This document shows, one piece after another, positions 16,262 to 24,657 of a DNA stretch of 64,000 bases. Within the stretch, counting starts at the first letter, position 1; each line of letters begins with the position of its first letter. The stretch comes from Geobacter sp. UBA5730 (GTDB taxonomy: Bacteria > Desulfobacterota > Desulfuromonadia > Geobacterales > Pseudopelobacteraceae), in NCBI GenBank assembly GCA_002419465.1, contig DIGE01000007.1, positions 62,001 through 126,000 of the forward strand, written 5' to 3'. Under the pieces are notes generated by a model, which saw only the letters and a program-made list of their open reading frames with translations, searched no databases and had not been told where the DNA came from. The position numbers were made by a program, and so were the translations under genes.

Positions 16262-16531
16262 ATGCCCCTCTATCGCGAACGTCTTGCCATTGCCGAGAAT
16301 CGTTTTGTCGAAATGGTGGTCTGGCAGTTGCACGAGCCGGCCAAGGGGAGCAACCATCAGTTCAAGTACCGGTTAGCACTGGTGATCAATGGCCAGTGTG
16401 TGTTGCGGTATGACAATGAGGCCGGCAAGGGGGACCACCGCCATGCGGTGGGTGGCGAACGTCCCTATACATTTATCGATCCGCAGAGATTGTTAGAGGA
16501 TTTTTGGCGTGATGTTGATGCCTGGAGGTAG
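16262..16531 (+). CDS. tumE: TumE-like toxin of a toxin-antitoxin pair
   Basis: An 89-residue protein resembling the TumE toxin family: YRERL..ENRFVEMVVWQLHEP near the start, YRLALVINGQCVLRYDNE in the middle, then GKGDHRH and PYTFIDPQRLLEDFW. The family is described as the toxin half of a two-gene module with a winged-helix antitoxin; the molecular target is not well defined. ATG 16262 fits the family start, though the ribosome site is weak and a GTG at 16253 is possible. The antitoxin gene follows four bases later. Confidence 0.75.
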   Translation: MPLYRERLAIAENRFVEMVVWQLHEPAKGSNHQFKYRLALVINGQCVLRYDNEAGKGDHRHAVGGERPYTFIDPQRLLEDFWRDVDAWR

Positions 16532-16535
16532 TGAG

Positions 16536-16880
16536 ATGAACACCGTAACCCTTGAACTGGCGAATCGGAACCTGGTCAACCGCCGCTTTCTCGGTGCTTT
16601 TAGCGGCAGCCGGCAAGGCAGTTTCATCAGCTTTGAGACGCCGGAGCTACTGTTTAAGATACTTACCGCCAAACGTTGGGAGCTGCTACAGGTCATGACC
16701 GGGGCCGGGCCAATCAGCATCCGTGAAGCTGCCCGTCGTTTGCATCGTGATGTAAAGGCGGTGCATGGCGATGTGCAAGCCCTGCTGGAGGCAGGGATAT
16801 TGGAAAAAAGCGACACCGGACAGATTCTGTTTCCCTATGATGCGGTGCATGTGGATTTTATGCTGAAAGAGGCGGCTTGA
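16536..16880 (+). CDS. tumA: TumA-like winged-helix antitoxin/transcriptional regulator
   Basis: A 114-residue protein with a MarR-like winged helix-turn-helix from about residue 40 (KRWELLQVMTG, SIREAARRLHRDVKAVHGDV, LEAGILEK). Proteins of this type pair with TumE toxins, and the layout here (toxin first, four-base gap) fits. It likely neutralises the toxin and represses the operon. ATG 16536 has a GGAGG site. A terminator hairpin follows directly. Confidence 0.75.
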   Translation: MNTVTLELANRNLVNRRFLGAFSGSRQGSFISFETPELLFKILTAKRWELLQVMTGAGPISIREAARRLHRDVKAVHGDVQALLEAGILEKSDTGQILFPYDAVHVDFMLKEAA

Positions 16881-16902
16881 AACAGATTGCTGCGTGCGTG
16901 TG

Positions 16903-16934
16903 AAAAGGCCGGCCCGGAAACGGGTCGGCCTTTT
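16903..16934 (+). terminator. Terminator hairpin after the toxin-antitoxin pair
   Basis: A perfect-looking stem AAAAGGCCGGCCCG / CGGGTCGGCCTTTT around GAAA ends in a T run. The symmetrical A/T flanks also let it serve the convergent pta gene on the minus strand. Its core is the same as the hairpin at 16163-16190. Confidence 0.8.
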
Positions 16935-16980
16935 GTGTTTGTGTATTTATGTTGCAGTCTTGGAAAAGAACCCTTTCCAG

Positions 16981-17982
16981 CTACGCCCCGGCCTGGACGG
17001 CCGTAATGGCGGTTACATTGACGATATCCTCCACTGAGCAGCCTCGTGACAGGTCGTTGACCGGCTTGGCCAGGCCCTGGATGATCGGCCCCACTGCCTC
17101 GGCGCCGGCCACCCGCTCCACCAGCTTGTAGGCGATGTTGCCGGCATCCAGGTCGGGGAAGATCAGCACGTTGGCTCGGCCTGCCACCGGGCTGCCGGGA
17201 GCCTTCTTCTCACCCACTTTGGGCAGCAGGGCTGCATCGGCCTGCAGCTCGCCGTCGATCTGGATGTCCGGCTTGATGCTCTTGGCGATCTCCACCGCCT
17301 TGGTGACCTTGTCCACGTCGGCGTGGGAGGCGCTGCCCTTGGTTGAGAAGGAGAGCATTCCTACCCGGGCTTCCACATCCAGAAAAGCCTTGCAGTTGCC
17401 GGCGGTGGCCACGGCGATCTCGGCCAGGGCCTGGGCGTCCGGGTTTGGGTTGACGGCGCAGTCGGCAAACAGAATAATGCCGTTTTCGCCGAACCCTTCG
17501 TTTTTGGTGATCATGAAGAAGTAGGAGGAGACGGTCTTGATGCCCGGTGCCGGCCCCACGGTCTGGAAGGCGGCCTTCAGGACGTTGCCGGTGGTGCCGG
17601 TGGCGCCGGCCACCTCGCCGCCTGCGTCGCCGTTACGCACCATCATACCGGCGTAGTAGAGGTTGTCCTCGGCGGTCAACAGCTTGCGGGCCTCATCAGC
17701 GGTCATCCCTTTTGATTTGCGCAGCTCCACAAAGTTGGCCACGTACTGCTCCAGCTTGGGAGACGTAGCCGGATTCAGCAACTCAACCCCCTGCAGATTA
17801 ATCCCCTTGGCGGTTGCCTCGGCCTGAATCTTGGCCGGGTCCCCCAGGATCACCAGTTTGGCCAGCCCTTCGCGTACGATCTTTTCAGCGGCGTACAGCA
17901 TCCGCTCGTCGTAGCTCTCCGGCAGCACCACGGTCTGCTGGTTCTTTCTGGCCTTCTCTTTGATCTGATCTACCAAGTGCAT
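16981..17982 (-). CDS. pta: Phosphate acetyltransferase (short form)
   Basis: A 333-residue protein of the PTA/PTB family. It interconverts acetyl-CoA and acetyl phosphate, linking acetate use or excretion with energy metabolism. The chain matches the catalytic domain only, without the N-terminal regulatory domain of E. coli Pta. Conserved stretches include GTTGNVLKAA, SSYFFM, ILFADCAVNPNP, LSFSTKGSA and GRANVLIFPDLDAGNI. ATG 17982 is preferred because GGAGG lies 7-11 bases upstream; an ATG 12 bases earlier would overlap that site. No ackA is in the window. Confidence 0.93.
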   Translation of the reverse strand: MHLVDQIKEKARKNQQTVVLPESYDERMLYAAEKIVREGLAKLVILGDPAKIQAEATAKGINLQGVELLNPATSPKLEQYVANFVELRKSKGMTADEARKLLTAEDNLYYAGMMVRNGDAGGEVAGATGTTGNVLKAAFQTVGPAPGIKTVSSYFFMITKNEGFGENGIILFADCAVNPNPDAQALAEIAVATAGNCKAFLDVEARVGMLSFSTKGSASHADVDKVTKAVEIAKSIKPDIQIDGELQADAALLPKVGEKKAPGSPVAGRANVLIFPDLDAGNIAYKLVERVAGAEAVGPIIQGLAKPVNDLSRGCSVEDIVNVTAITAVQAGA

Positions 17983-18045
17983 GCGAGCCTCCATAAAATA
18001 AAACGAGTTTTTGCTAGATACCTGAACTACCCGGTGGCGTCAATA

Positions 18046-18070
18046 AAAAAAGCCGCGTAAAACGCGGCTT
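18046..18070 (-). terminator. Terminator after trpB
   Basis: AAGCCGCG and CGCGGCTT arms flank a short TAAAA loop. On the minus strand the hairpin is followed by a run of T residues, placing it as the rho-independent terminator of the trpF-trpB unit, 31 bases after the trpB stop. Confidence 0.8.
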
Positions 18071-18100
18071 TAGTAGGGCTTAATGGGACGTAAAACCTGA

Positions 18101-19291
18101 TTAAAATTCTACCCCCAGCGCATCGGCAACGGTGTGGATATCCTTGTCACCCCGGCCAGACAGGCAGACAACGATGGTCTGGTCTTTAGGCAGGCTGGGG
18201 GCCAGCTTGAGGGTGTAGGCGATGGCGTGGGACGATTCCAAGGCCGGTATGATTCCCTCGTCACGGGTCAGACGCTGAAAAGCAGCCAGGGCCTCGTCAT
18301 CGGTGACCGAGACGTACTCGGCCCGGCCGGTGTCCTTCAACCAGGCATGCTCAGGCCCGACGCCCGGGTAATCCAGACCGGCCGAGATGGAGTGGGCGTT
18401 GGCCACCTGACCATCAGCATCCTGCAGCAGATAACTGCGGGTGCCGTGCAGGATGCCGGGCCGTCCGGCGCAGAGCGGGGCGGCATGGGCACCGCTGGCG
18501 ATGCCGTGGCCTGCCGCTTCGACGCCGATCATCCGTACGGAGTTGTCATTGATGAAGGGATAAAACAGGCCCATGGCGTTGCTGCCGCCACCCACACAGG
18601 CCACCAGTACATCGGGCAGGCGTCTTTCGATTTTTTTGTGCTGTTTCTTGGCCTCCTGGCCGATCACGGCCTGAAAGTCCCGTACCATCATCGGGTAAGG
18701 GTGGGGGCCGGCCACGGTGCCGATCACGTAGAAGGTGTTGCGGATGTTGGTGACCCAGTCACGCAGCGCCTCGTTCATGGCGTCCTTCAAAGTGGCGGTG
18801 CCGGCGGTGACCGGGCTGACGTCAGCCCCCAACAGCTTCATCCGAAAGACGTTCAGGGCCTGACGGCGGATATCCTCGGCCCCCATGAACACCTCGCATT
18901 GCATGCCGAACAGGGCCGCAATCGTGGCGGTGGCTACTCCGTGCTGTCCGGCGCCGGTCTCGGCAATCACCCGCTGCTTGCCCATCCGTTTGGCCAGCAG
19001 GCCCTGGCCGATGGTGTTGTTGACCTTGTGGGCACCGGTATGGTTCAGGTCTTCCCGCTTCAGGTAAATCTTTGCGCCACCAAGCTGTTTGGTCAGTTTC
19101 TCGGCAAGGTAGAGTGGCGAAGGGCGGCCCACATACTCGCGCAGGTAGTACGCAAACTCCTGCTTGAATTCACGGTCGTTTTTGTAGTGAGCATAGGCCT
19201 CTTCCAGCTCTTTCAGGGCCGGCATCAGGGTCTCGGGAACGTAGCGCCCGCCGTGGATGCCGAAGTGGCCGTGTTTATCCGGTTGTTTCAT
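18101..19291 (-). CDS. trpB: Tryptophan synthase beta chain (TrpB1)
   Basis: A 396-residue PLP enzyme that condenses indole, channelled from TrpA, with serine to make tryptophan. The PLP lysine is Lys89 in HTGAHKVNN. The TGAGQHG, GGGSNAMG and final GRGDKD phosphate/PLP contacts are all present, and the length is standard for TrpB1. The start overlaps the trpF stop by four bases. Its partner gene trpA lies about 25 kb away at 43931-44737. Confidence 0.96.
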   Translation of the reverse strand: MKQPDKHGHFGIHGGRYVPETLMPALKELEEAYAHYKNDREFKQEFAYYLREYVGRPSPLYLAEKLTKQLGGAKIYLKREDLNHTGAHKVNNTIGQGLLAKRMGKQRVIAETGAGQHGVATATIAALFGMQCEVFMGAEDIRRQALNVFRMKLLGADVSPVTAGTATLKDAMNEALRDWVTNIRNTFYVIGTVAGPHPYPMMVRDFQAVIGQEAKKQHKKIERRLPDVLVACVGGGSNAMGLFYPFINDNSVRMIGVEAAGHGIASGAHAAPLCAGRPGILHGTRSYLLQDADGQVANAHSISAGLDYPGVGPEHAWLKDTGRAEYVSVTDDEALAAFQRLTRDEGIIPALESSHAIAYTLKLAPSLPKDQTIVVCLSGRGDKDIHTVADALGVEF

Positions 19292-19908
19292 GATTGTACT
19301 TCCTTTGCGTTCTGTAGAAAGGCTCGCAGCTTGTCCCGGTCTTTTTTGCCCGGTGCTGCCTCCACGCCGCTGGAGACATCCACTCCGTAGGGGCGTACCT
19401 GGCTGATCGCCTCGGCCACGTTGTCCGGGGTCAGTCCGCCGGCCAGTACGATCCGCTGGTGGCGCTTGACCGCCTCGGCTGCGATCTCCCAGTTGAAGCT
19501 CAAGCCGGTGCCGCCATAGAAAGAGGGTGAGAAGGTATCCAGCAGGTAGCCTGCCACCTGATAATTATTAATCGGGTCCAGGCAGGTCAGTGAACGCACC
19601 CGGAAGGCCTTTAGTAGGCGCCGTTTGAACTGCCGGCAGTAGTCCGGTGGCTCGTCGCCGTGCAGCTGGACCAGGTCCAGGCGGCAGAGGTCAGCCACCT
19701 CGTTGACCGTGTCCGCCTCTTCGTTGACGAACAAGCCCACCGCTTGCACGAAGGGGGGCAGCTGGCTGATGATCCGGGCGGCCTGTTCAGGGAAGATATG
19801 GCGAGGCGATTTTGCGAAAAAAACAAACCCCAAGGCGTCCGCCCCGGCCTCCACAGCGGTCAGGGCATCCTCAAGGCTGGTTATGCCGCAGATCTTGACC
19901 CTGGTCAC
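19288..19908 (-). CDS. trpF: Phosphoribosylanthranilate isomerase
   Basis: A 206-residue TIM-barrel enzyme for the third step of tryptophan synthesis, isomerising phosphoribosylanthranilate to CdRP. VKICGI (residues 4-9) carries the catalytic cysteine; LVQLHGDE, LDTF and GLTPDNVAEA with a final GVDVSSGVE are typical. It overlaps trpB downstream and starts seven bases after the trpB2 stop, so the three genes likely form one operon. Confidence 0.95.
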   Translation of the reverse strand: MTRVKICGITSLEDALTAVEAGADALGFVFFAKSPRHIFPEQAARIISQLPPFVQAVGLFVNEEADTVNEVADLCRLDLVQLHGDEPPDYCRQFKRRLLKAFRVRSLTCLDPINNYQVAGYLLDTFSPSFYGGTGLSFNWEIAAEAVKRHQRIVLAGGLTPDNVAEAISQVRPYGVDVSSGVEAAPGKKDRDKLRAFLQNAKEVQS

Positions 19909-19915
19909 GGGGCGC

Positions 19916-21271
19916 TTACAAGCACACCTTGGGCAGGTGTTTCAAGGACTCCCGCACCATCTCGACCGGATACTCGTAATCCACCAGGTTGCCGGACAGG
20001 TAGCTGTCGTAGGCGGTCATGTCCATGAAGCCATGGCCGGACAGGTTGAACAAAATGGTCTTTTGCTTGCCCTCTTCCTTGGCCAGTAGTGCTTCGTCAA
20101 TGGCAGCCCGCACGGCATGGGAGGATTCAGGGGCCGGTATGATCCCTTCGTGTTTGGCAAACTGCAGCGCCCCTTCGAAGCAGGCGGTCTGCATCAGGGA
20201 GCGGGCTTCGATCAGGCCGGCTGCATAGAGCTGCGAGATCAGCGGCGACTCACCGTGGTAGCGCAGGCCGCCGGCATGAATGCCGGGGGGCATGAAGTCG
20301 TGGCCCAGGGTGTACATCTTGGTGATCGGCCCCAGTTTGGCGGTATCGCCGTAGTCAAACTCGTAGACCCCTTTGGTCAGGGTAGGGCAGGAGGCCGGTT
20401 CCACCGCCAGGCAGCGTACCTGTTTGCCGGCAGCCTTGTCAGCCAGGAACGGGAAGGCCAGGCCGGCAAAATTGGAACCGCCGCCGCAGCAGGCAATTAC
20501 CACATCCGGGTAGTCACCCACCAGTTTGAGCTGTTCGATCGCCTCCTGACCAATCACGGTCTGATGCAGGCAGACGTGGTTGAGCACGCTGCCCAGTGCG
20601 TAGTTGGTGTCGTTATGGGTGGCAGCATCCTCCACCGCCTCGGAGATGGCCAGGCCCAGGCTGCCGTTGGAGTCGGGATCAGCTGCCAGGGCGGCGCGGC
20701 CGGCATTGGTCTGGTCAGAGGGGGACGGATGAACGCTGGCGCCCCATAGCTGCATCATTGATTTGCGGTACGGTTTCTGGAAGTAGGAGACCTTGACCAT
20801 GTAGATGGTGCACTCCAGACCGAACATGCTGCAGGCCAGGGCCAGGGAACTGCCCCACTGTCCGGCGCCGGTTTCGGTAGCCAGACGACGGATACCGGCC
20901 TGCTTGTTGTAATAGGCCTGGGGGATGGCAGAGTTGGGTTTGTGGGAGCCGGCTGGCGAGACCCCTTCGTATTTGTAGTAGATCTTGGCCGGGGTACCCA
21001 GGGCCTTTTCCAGGCGATGTGCCCGGAACATCGGCGAAGGACGCCAGATCTGGTAAATTTCCCGTACCGGCTCGGGGATAGCAATCCAGCGTTGGTTTGA
21101 AACCTCTTGCTCCAGGATGGCGGGGGGGAAGATGGTCAACAGCTCATCCGGGGTCACCGGCTGGCAGGTGCGGGGAGAGATGACCGGATCAAGCGGACCT
21201 GGCAGATCGGGGATTATATTGTACCATTGCTTGGGAATCTTATCCTCAGGGAGCAAAATCTTCGTTTGCAT
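19916..21271 (-). CDS. TrpB-like tryptophan synthase beta chain 2
   Basis: A 451-residue TrpB2-type protein, longer at the N-terminus than TrpB1. The PLP lysine is Lys111 in AGSHKPNSA; TETGAGQWGSS and CCGGGSNFAGL are typical of this subfamily. TrpB2 proteins do not need TrpA in many organisms and may salvage free indole or use another substrate. It sits immediately upstream of trpF and trpB, so both beta chains would be made together. The physiological role of the second copy is inferred only. Confidence 0.9.
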   Translation of the reverse strand: MQTKILLPEDKIPKQWYNIIPDLPGPLDPVISPRTCQPVTPDELLTIFPPAILEQEVSNQRWIAIPEPVREIYQIWRPSPMFRAHRLEKALGTPAKIYYKYEGVSPAGSHKPNSAIPQAYYNKQAGIRRLATETGAGQWGSSLALACSMFGLECTIYMVKVSYFQKPYRKSMMQLWGASVHPSPSDQTNAGRAALAADPDSNGSLGLAISEAVEDAATHNDTNYALGSVLNHVCLHQTVIGQEAIEQLKLVGDYPDVVIACCGGGSNFAGLAFPFLADKAAGKQVRCLAVEPASCPTLTKGVYEFDYGDTAKLGPITKMYTLGHDFMPPGIHAGGLRYHGESPLISQLYAAGLIEARSLMQTACFEGALQFAKHEGIIPAPESSHAVRAAIDEALLAKEEGKQKTILFNLSGHGFMDMTAYDSYLSGNLVDYEYPVEMVRESLKHLPKVCL

Positions 21272-21285
21272 CTAACAGGACTCCT

Positions 21286-22605
21286 TTATTCCAAGTTATC
21301 TTCGATCCGAATCAGCCTGCTCTTCTCGCTGATAAAATCAAAACGGTCGATTTCAGCCAGGGCCTTGCGGATAGCGCCTTCACGGGCTTCGTGAGTCATG
21401 ATTACAATCGGCACGGCCTGACCGCCGTTGTGGCGGGCGGTCTGCACCATCGATTCGATGCTGATGCCGTGCTTGCCCAGTACGCCAGCGATACCGGCCA
21501 GCACGCCCGGTTGATCCTGGGCGGTGAACCTGAGCATGAAGCTGGTGACGATCTCGTCCATCGGTTTGAGCGGCAGGCTGGTGATGGCGTTGTCCAGAAA
21601 ACCCAACGGCGCGGCCCGACGGGACTGGACACCGGCGGTGATGCTGCGGGACAGTTCAATCAGGTCGCCTACGATGGCGCTGGCGGTGGGGTTCTGACCG
21701 GCGCCGCGACCATAGAACATCACCGGGCCGACAAAGTCGCCGGTCAGCCGGATGGCGTTGAAGACACCGTTCACATCGGCCAGGGGGTTGTGCAACGGGA
21801 TCATGGTGGGGTGGACCCGCACCTCGAGCTGGCCGTCATCGGTCCGTTTGCCGATAGCCAGCAGCTTGATCCGGTAGCCGAACTGTTCGGCAAAACGGAT
21901 GTCGATGCCGGAGATGCCGGTGATCCCTTCGGTATAGATGGCGTTAAAATCAATCCTGGTGCCGAAGCAGAGCGAGGCCAAGACCGCCAGCTTGTGGGCC
22001 GTATCGATCCCTTCAATGTCGAAGGTCGGATCCGGCTCTGCGTAACCCAGCTGTTTGGCGCTCTGCAGCACATCGTCAAAATCGGCCCCTTCCTGGGTCA
22101 TGCGGGTCAGGATGTAGTTGCAGGTGCCGTTCATGATGCCGAAGAGGGAACCGAAGCGGTTAGCCGCCATGTTGCCCTTGATGGCGGACAGCACCGGAAT
22201 GCCGCCGCCCACCGCGGCCTCGTACTGCACCTCGACCCCTTTAGCGGCAGCGGCAGCGTAAATCTCGTCGCCATGCAGGGCCAAAAGCGCCTTGTTGGCG
22301 GTAACCACGTGTTTGCCAGCGGCGATGGCCTTCAGCACGAAGGTTTTCGCCGGCTCATAGCCGCCGATCAGTTCGACCACGATGCTGATTTCGGGGTCGT
22401 CGAAGATCTGGTTGACATCATTGGTCAGGACGGCCGGATCAACGGCCACACCACGATCGCTGGTGAGATCCAGGTCGGCGATCCGTGCCAGCACGATCCC
22501 GGCTCCGGTCTTCTGGAGGATCACCTCCGCGTTCTCCTGTAAAAGACGCACGACACCGGCGCCGATGTTCCCAAACCCGATCAGGCCTGTCTTGATTTCA
22601 TTCAT
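21286..22605 (-). CDS. hom: Homoserine dehydrogenase
   Basis: A 439-residue NAD(P)-dependent enzyme reducing aspartate semialdehyde to homoserine for threonine and methionine synthesis. The nucleotide-binding loop GFGNIGAG is at residues 10-17, followed by the VVTANKALL and GGGIPVLSAIK motifs. An ACT domain occupies about residues 350-430, suggesting feedback control, commonly by threonine. It is 14 bases upstream of trpB2 and five bases downstream of nusB on the same strand. Confidence 0.95.
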   Translation of the reverse strand: MNEIKTGLIGFGNIGAGVVRLLQENAEVILQKTGAGIVLARIADLDLTSDRGVAVDPAVLTNDVNQIFDDPEISIVVELIGGYEPAKTFVLKAIAAGKHVVTANKALLALHGDEIYAAAAAKGVEVQYEAAVGGGIPVLSAIKGNMAANRFGSLFGIMNGTCNYILTRMTQEGADFDDVLQSAKQLGYAEPDPTFDIEGIDTAHKLAVLASLCFGTRIDFNAIYTEGITGISGIDIRFAEQFGYRIKLLAIGKRTDDGQLEVRVHPTMIPLHNPLADVNGVFNAIRLTGDFVGPVMFYGRGAGQNPTASAIVGDLIELSRSITAGVQSRRAAPLGFLDNAITSLPLKPMDEIVTSFMLRFTAQDQPGVLAGIAGVLGKHGISIESMVQTARHNGGQAVPIVIMTHEAREGAIRKALAEIDRFDFISEKSRLIRIEDNLE

Positions 22606-22610
22606 CAGCG

Positions 22611-23033
22611 CTACTCGCTCTGCTCTTCATGTTTGGCACAGGGCGTCAGTTCGTCCAGGATGCCGTTCACAAAGGCGGGCGACTCCTTGTCACCGAATTT
22701 TTTGGCGATCTCGATCGCCTCGTTGATGCTGACCTTTTTGGGGATATCGGCCCGGAACAGCAGCTCATAGGTGGCCAGCCGCATGATGTTCAGGTCAACC
22801 CGGGGCATCCGCGACAACGACCAGTTCTTGGAACGGGTCCGAATCGCCTCGTCGATCTCGGTCCTGTGCTCCTGCACACCCAGGACCAACCCCTCGGCAA
22901 ACTCCCGCACCCGCTGGATCGTCTCAACACCGTCCCGGAAACCACACAGGGTCTCACGCAATTCACCCTTCTGGGAGTCCTGCGCATACAGCATCTGCAG
23001 GGCCAGTTCGCGGCCTTCGCGTCGTAGTCCCAT
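22611..23033 (-). CDS. nusB: Transcription antitermination factor NusB
   Basis: A 140-residue all-helical NusB protein. It binds boxA RNA with NusE/S10 in ribosomal RNA antitermination. The RREGRELALQMLYA start and the C-terminal PKKVSINEAIEIAKKFG and FVNGILDEL segments are signatures. The start shares a base with the ribH stop, and the ribH-nusB pairing is widespread in bacteria. Confidence 0.95.
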   Translation of the reverse strand: MGLRREGRELALQMLYAQDSQKGELRETLCGFRDGVETIQRVREFAEGLVLGVQEHRTEIDEAIRTRSKNWSLSRMPRVDLNIMRLATYELLFRADIPKKVSINEAIEIAKKFGDKESPAFVNGILDELTPCAKHEEQSE

Positions 23034-23500
23034 TATTTGAGGGCTTTCAGCAAATTGGCGGTCTCAATGGCGGTTACGGCGGCCTCGAATCCCTTGTTGC
23101 CGGCCTTGGTGCCGGCCCGCTCCACCGCCTGCTCGATGGTGTCGGTGGTCAGCACACCAAAGGCCACCGGTATGCCGTTTTCCAGGGAGACGGAGGCGAC
23201 TCCCTTGGAGACTTCGGACGCCACATAGTCGAAGTGGGGCGTGGAACCGCGGATTACCGCCCCCAGACAGATCACTGCATCAAACTTCTTGGTGGCGGCC
23301 ATGGTCTGGGCGGCCAGAGGGATTTCAAAGGCCCCCGGTACACGGGCCACGCTGATATCGGCATCGCTGGCGCCGTGGCGAAGCAGGGCGTCAATGGCGC
23401 CTTCCAGCAGGCGTTCGCAGATGAAACTGTTGAAACGGCTGACGATGATGCCGCATTTCAGGCCTTTTGCATCAAGATTGCCTTCGATGAACGTTGGCAT
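23033..23500 (-). CDS. ribH: 6,7-dimethyl-8-ribityllumazine synthase
   Basis: A 155-residue lumazine synthase, the penultimate enzyme of riboflavin synthesis, which usually assembles as large oligomers. Typical segments are VSRFNSFI, RVPGAFEIP, ICLGAVIRGSTPHFDYV with the catalytic histidine, PVAFGVLTTDT and AGNKG. ATG 23500 has AGGAGG upstream; earlier in-frame codons are not family-like. I saw no FMN riboswitch in the 137 bases before it. Confidence 0.96.
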   Translation of the reverse strand: MPTFIEGNLDAKGLKCGIIVSRFNSFICERLLEGAIDALLRHGASDADISVARVPGAFEIPLAAQTMAATKKFDAVICLGAVIRGSTPHFDYVASEVSKGVASVSLENGIPVAFGVLTTDTIEQAVERAGTKAGNKGFEAAVTAIETANLLKALK

Positions 23501-23637
23501 ACGGTACCTCCTGGACAGGCTGCGCTGCAGTCTGTAGTTTGTTTCAAAGTGTATCTGTATAGCACAGGTTTTACGCGGTTTGAACAATTTTTAGCGTGTT
23601 TGGGGCGGGTAGGGGAGTGTCTCCGGGGGCCGGGACG

Positions 23638-24543
23638 TCAGAAGCCGCGCAACAGCATAGCCCAGACCGGCAGGGTGGCAAAGGAGAGCGGAATGCCGAT
23701 TCCCAGCATCATCGTGACCAGCGGTGGGTCGAGATCATGATCCATGGCGACGATCCCGGCGGTGATCATCGGCGCCATGGCCGCCTCGAAGACGGTCACC
23801 TGGATCGGTGTGCCCCGCAGCCCCAGCAGCCCCAGGTAGAGCCCTGCAATCAGCAGCGGACCCGCTAACAGTTTGTAGCCAAGCCCCAGCGCCAGTCTGG
23901 TCCGCAGCCCCTTCAGCGAGGTGAACTGCAACTGGAACCCCACCGAGGCCAGTGCCAGGGGGGTGATGGTGTCGGCCAGCTTGCGCAGGATGGTGACGGT
24001 CCACTCCGGAAAGGGGACCGGCCGCAGGATGATGGCCAGGATCAGGGCCTGGAAGGGAGGGAAGAAGAGCACCTTCTGGGCCATCTGGCGGGGTGAGGCG
24101 TTGCCGGACGAGTAGACCGTTGCGGCCAGAATGCCCAGGGTGGCCAGGGTCATAAAGGTGCCCAGCTGGTCGGCCAGGATGCCGACCCCCAGCCACTCGC
24201 GGCCATAGTAGGCCTCGATCATCGGCAAGCCCACAAAGGAGGTGTTACCCAGCCCTCCCACCAGCACCAGGGCTCCCACGGTGCGTTGCGGCAGGGAAAA
24301 CAGTTTGCCGGTCAGGTGAAAGAACAACCAGGCTGCGCCGAACAGCAGCCAGGCCATCAGAGGGGTGAAAATCATTGACCGGTCAAGTTGCAGGGAATGG
24401 ATATGCAGAATGGCGGCGGCCGGCAGTGAGATGTGGATCACAAAACCGTTCAGGGCCGCCGGGGTGGTGGTCGGGAAGCGGCCGGTCCAGCGCAGGATGA
24501 CACCAGCCACCAGGCAGACGATCAGCAGTATGACGTTTGTCAT
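23638..24543 (-). CDS. AEC-family transporter (auxin-efflux-carrier-like permease)
   Basis: A 301-residue protein with about ten hydrophobic helices in two similar halves, as in the AEC family of the BART superfamily. GGLGNTSFVGLPM near residue 95 is a conserved family segment. Bacterial members move small organic acids such as malate or malonate, but the substrate cannot be assigned. The ribosome site lies within a leader hairpin that ends next to the start codon (see the element at 24543-24574), so expression may be controlled by RNA structure. Confidence 0.82.
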   Translation of the reverse strand: MTNVILLIVCLVAGVILRWTGRFPTTTPAALNGFVIHISLPAAAILHIHSLQLDRSMIFTPLMAWLLFGAAWLFFHLTGKLFSLPQRTVGALVLVGGLGNTSFVGLPMIEAYYGREWLGVGILADQLGTFMTLATLGILAATVYSSGNASPRQMAQKVLFFPPFQALILAIILRPVPFPEWTVTILRKLADTITPLALASVGFQLQFTSLKGLRTRLALGLGYKLLAGPLLIAGLYLGLLGLRGTPIQVTVFEAAMAPMITAGIVAMDHDLDPPLVTMMLGIGIPLSFATLPVWAMLLRGF

Positions 24544-24574
24544 TAAAAAGGCTCCTTCGTGGTGACAAGGAGCC
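24543..24574 (-). promoter_or_regulatory. Leader hairpin covering the ribosome site of the AEC gene
   Basis: An 8-bp stem (24550-24557 with 24567-24574) with a 9-base loop is followed on the minus strand by TTTTTA and the start codon. The 3' arm contains AAGGAG, the apparent ribosome-binding site. The structure could act as an intrinsic terminator, as a translation block, or both. Confidence 0.5.
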
Positions 24575-24657
24575 TATGATGCCTTGAAGCAGGGGTGCTG
24601 TCAACGGGTTAGCTGGCGGTGCGGCCCCCGCATCGTGCAGGGGCCGCGTGGCAGGGC

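Noticed and set aside
18134..22542. Long plus-strand frames opposite trpB, trpB2 and hom
   Set aside because: Shadow frames of recognised genes; no ribosome sites and low-complexity composition.
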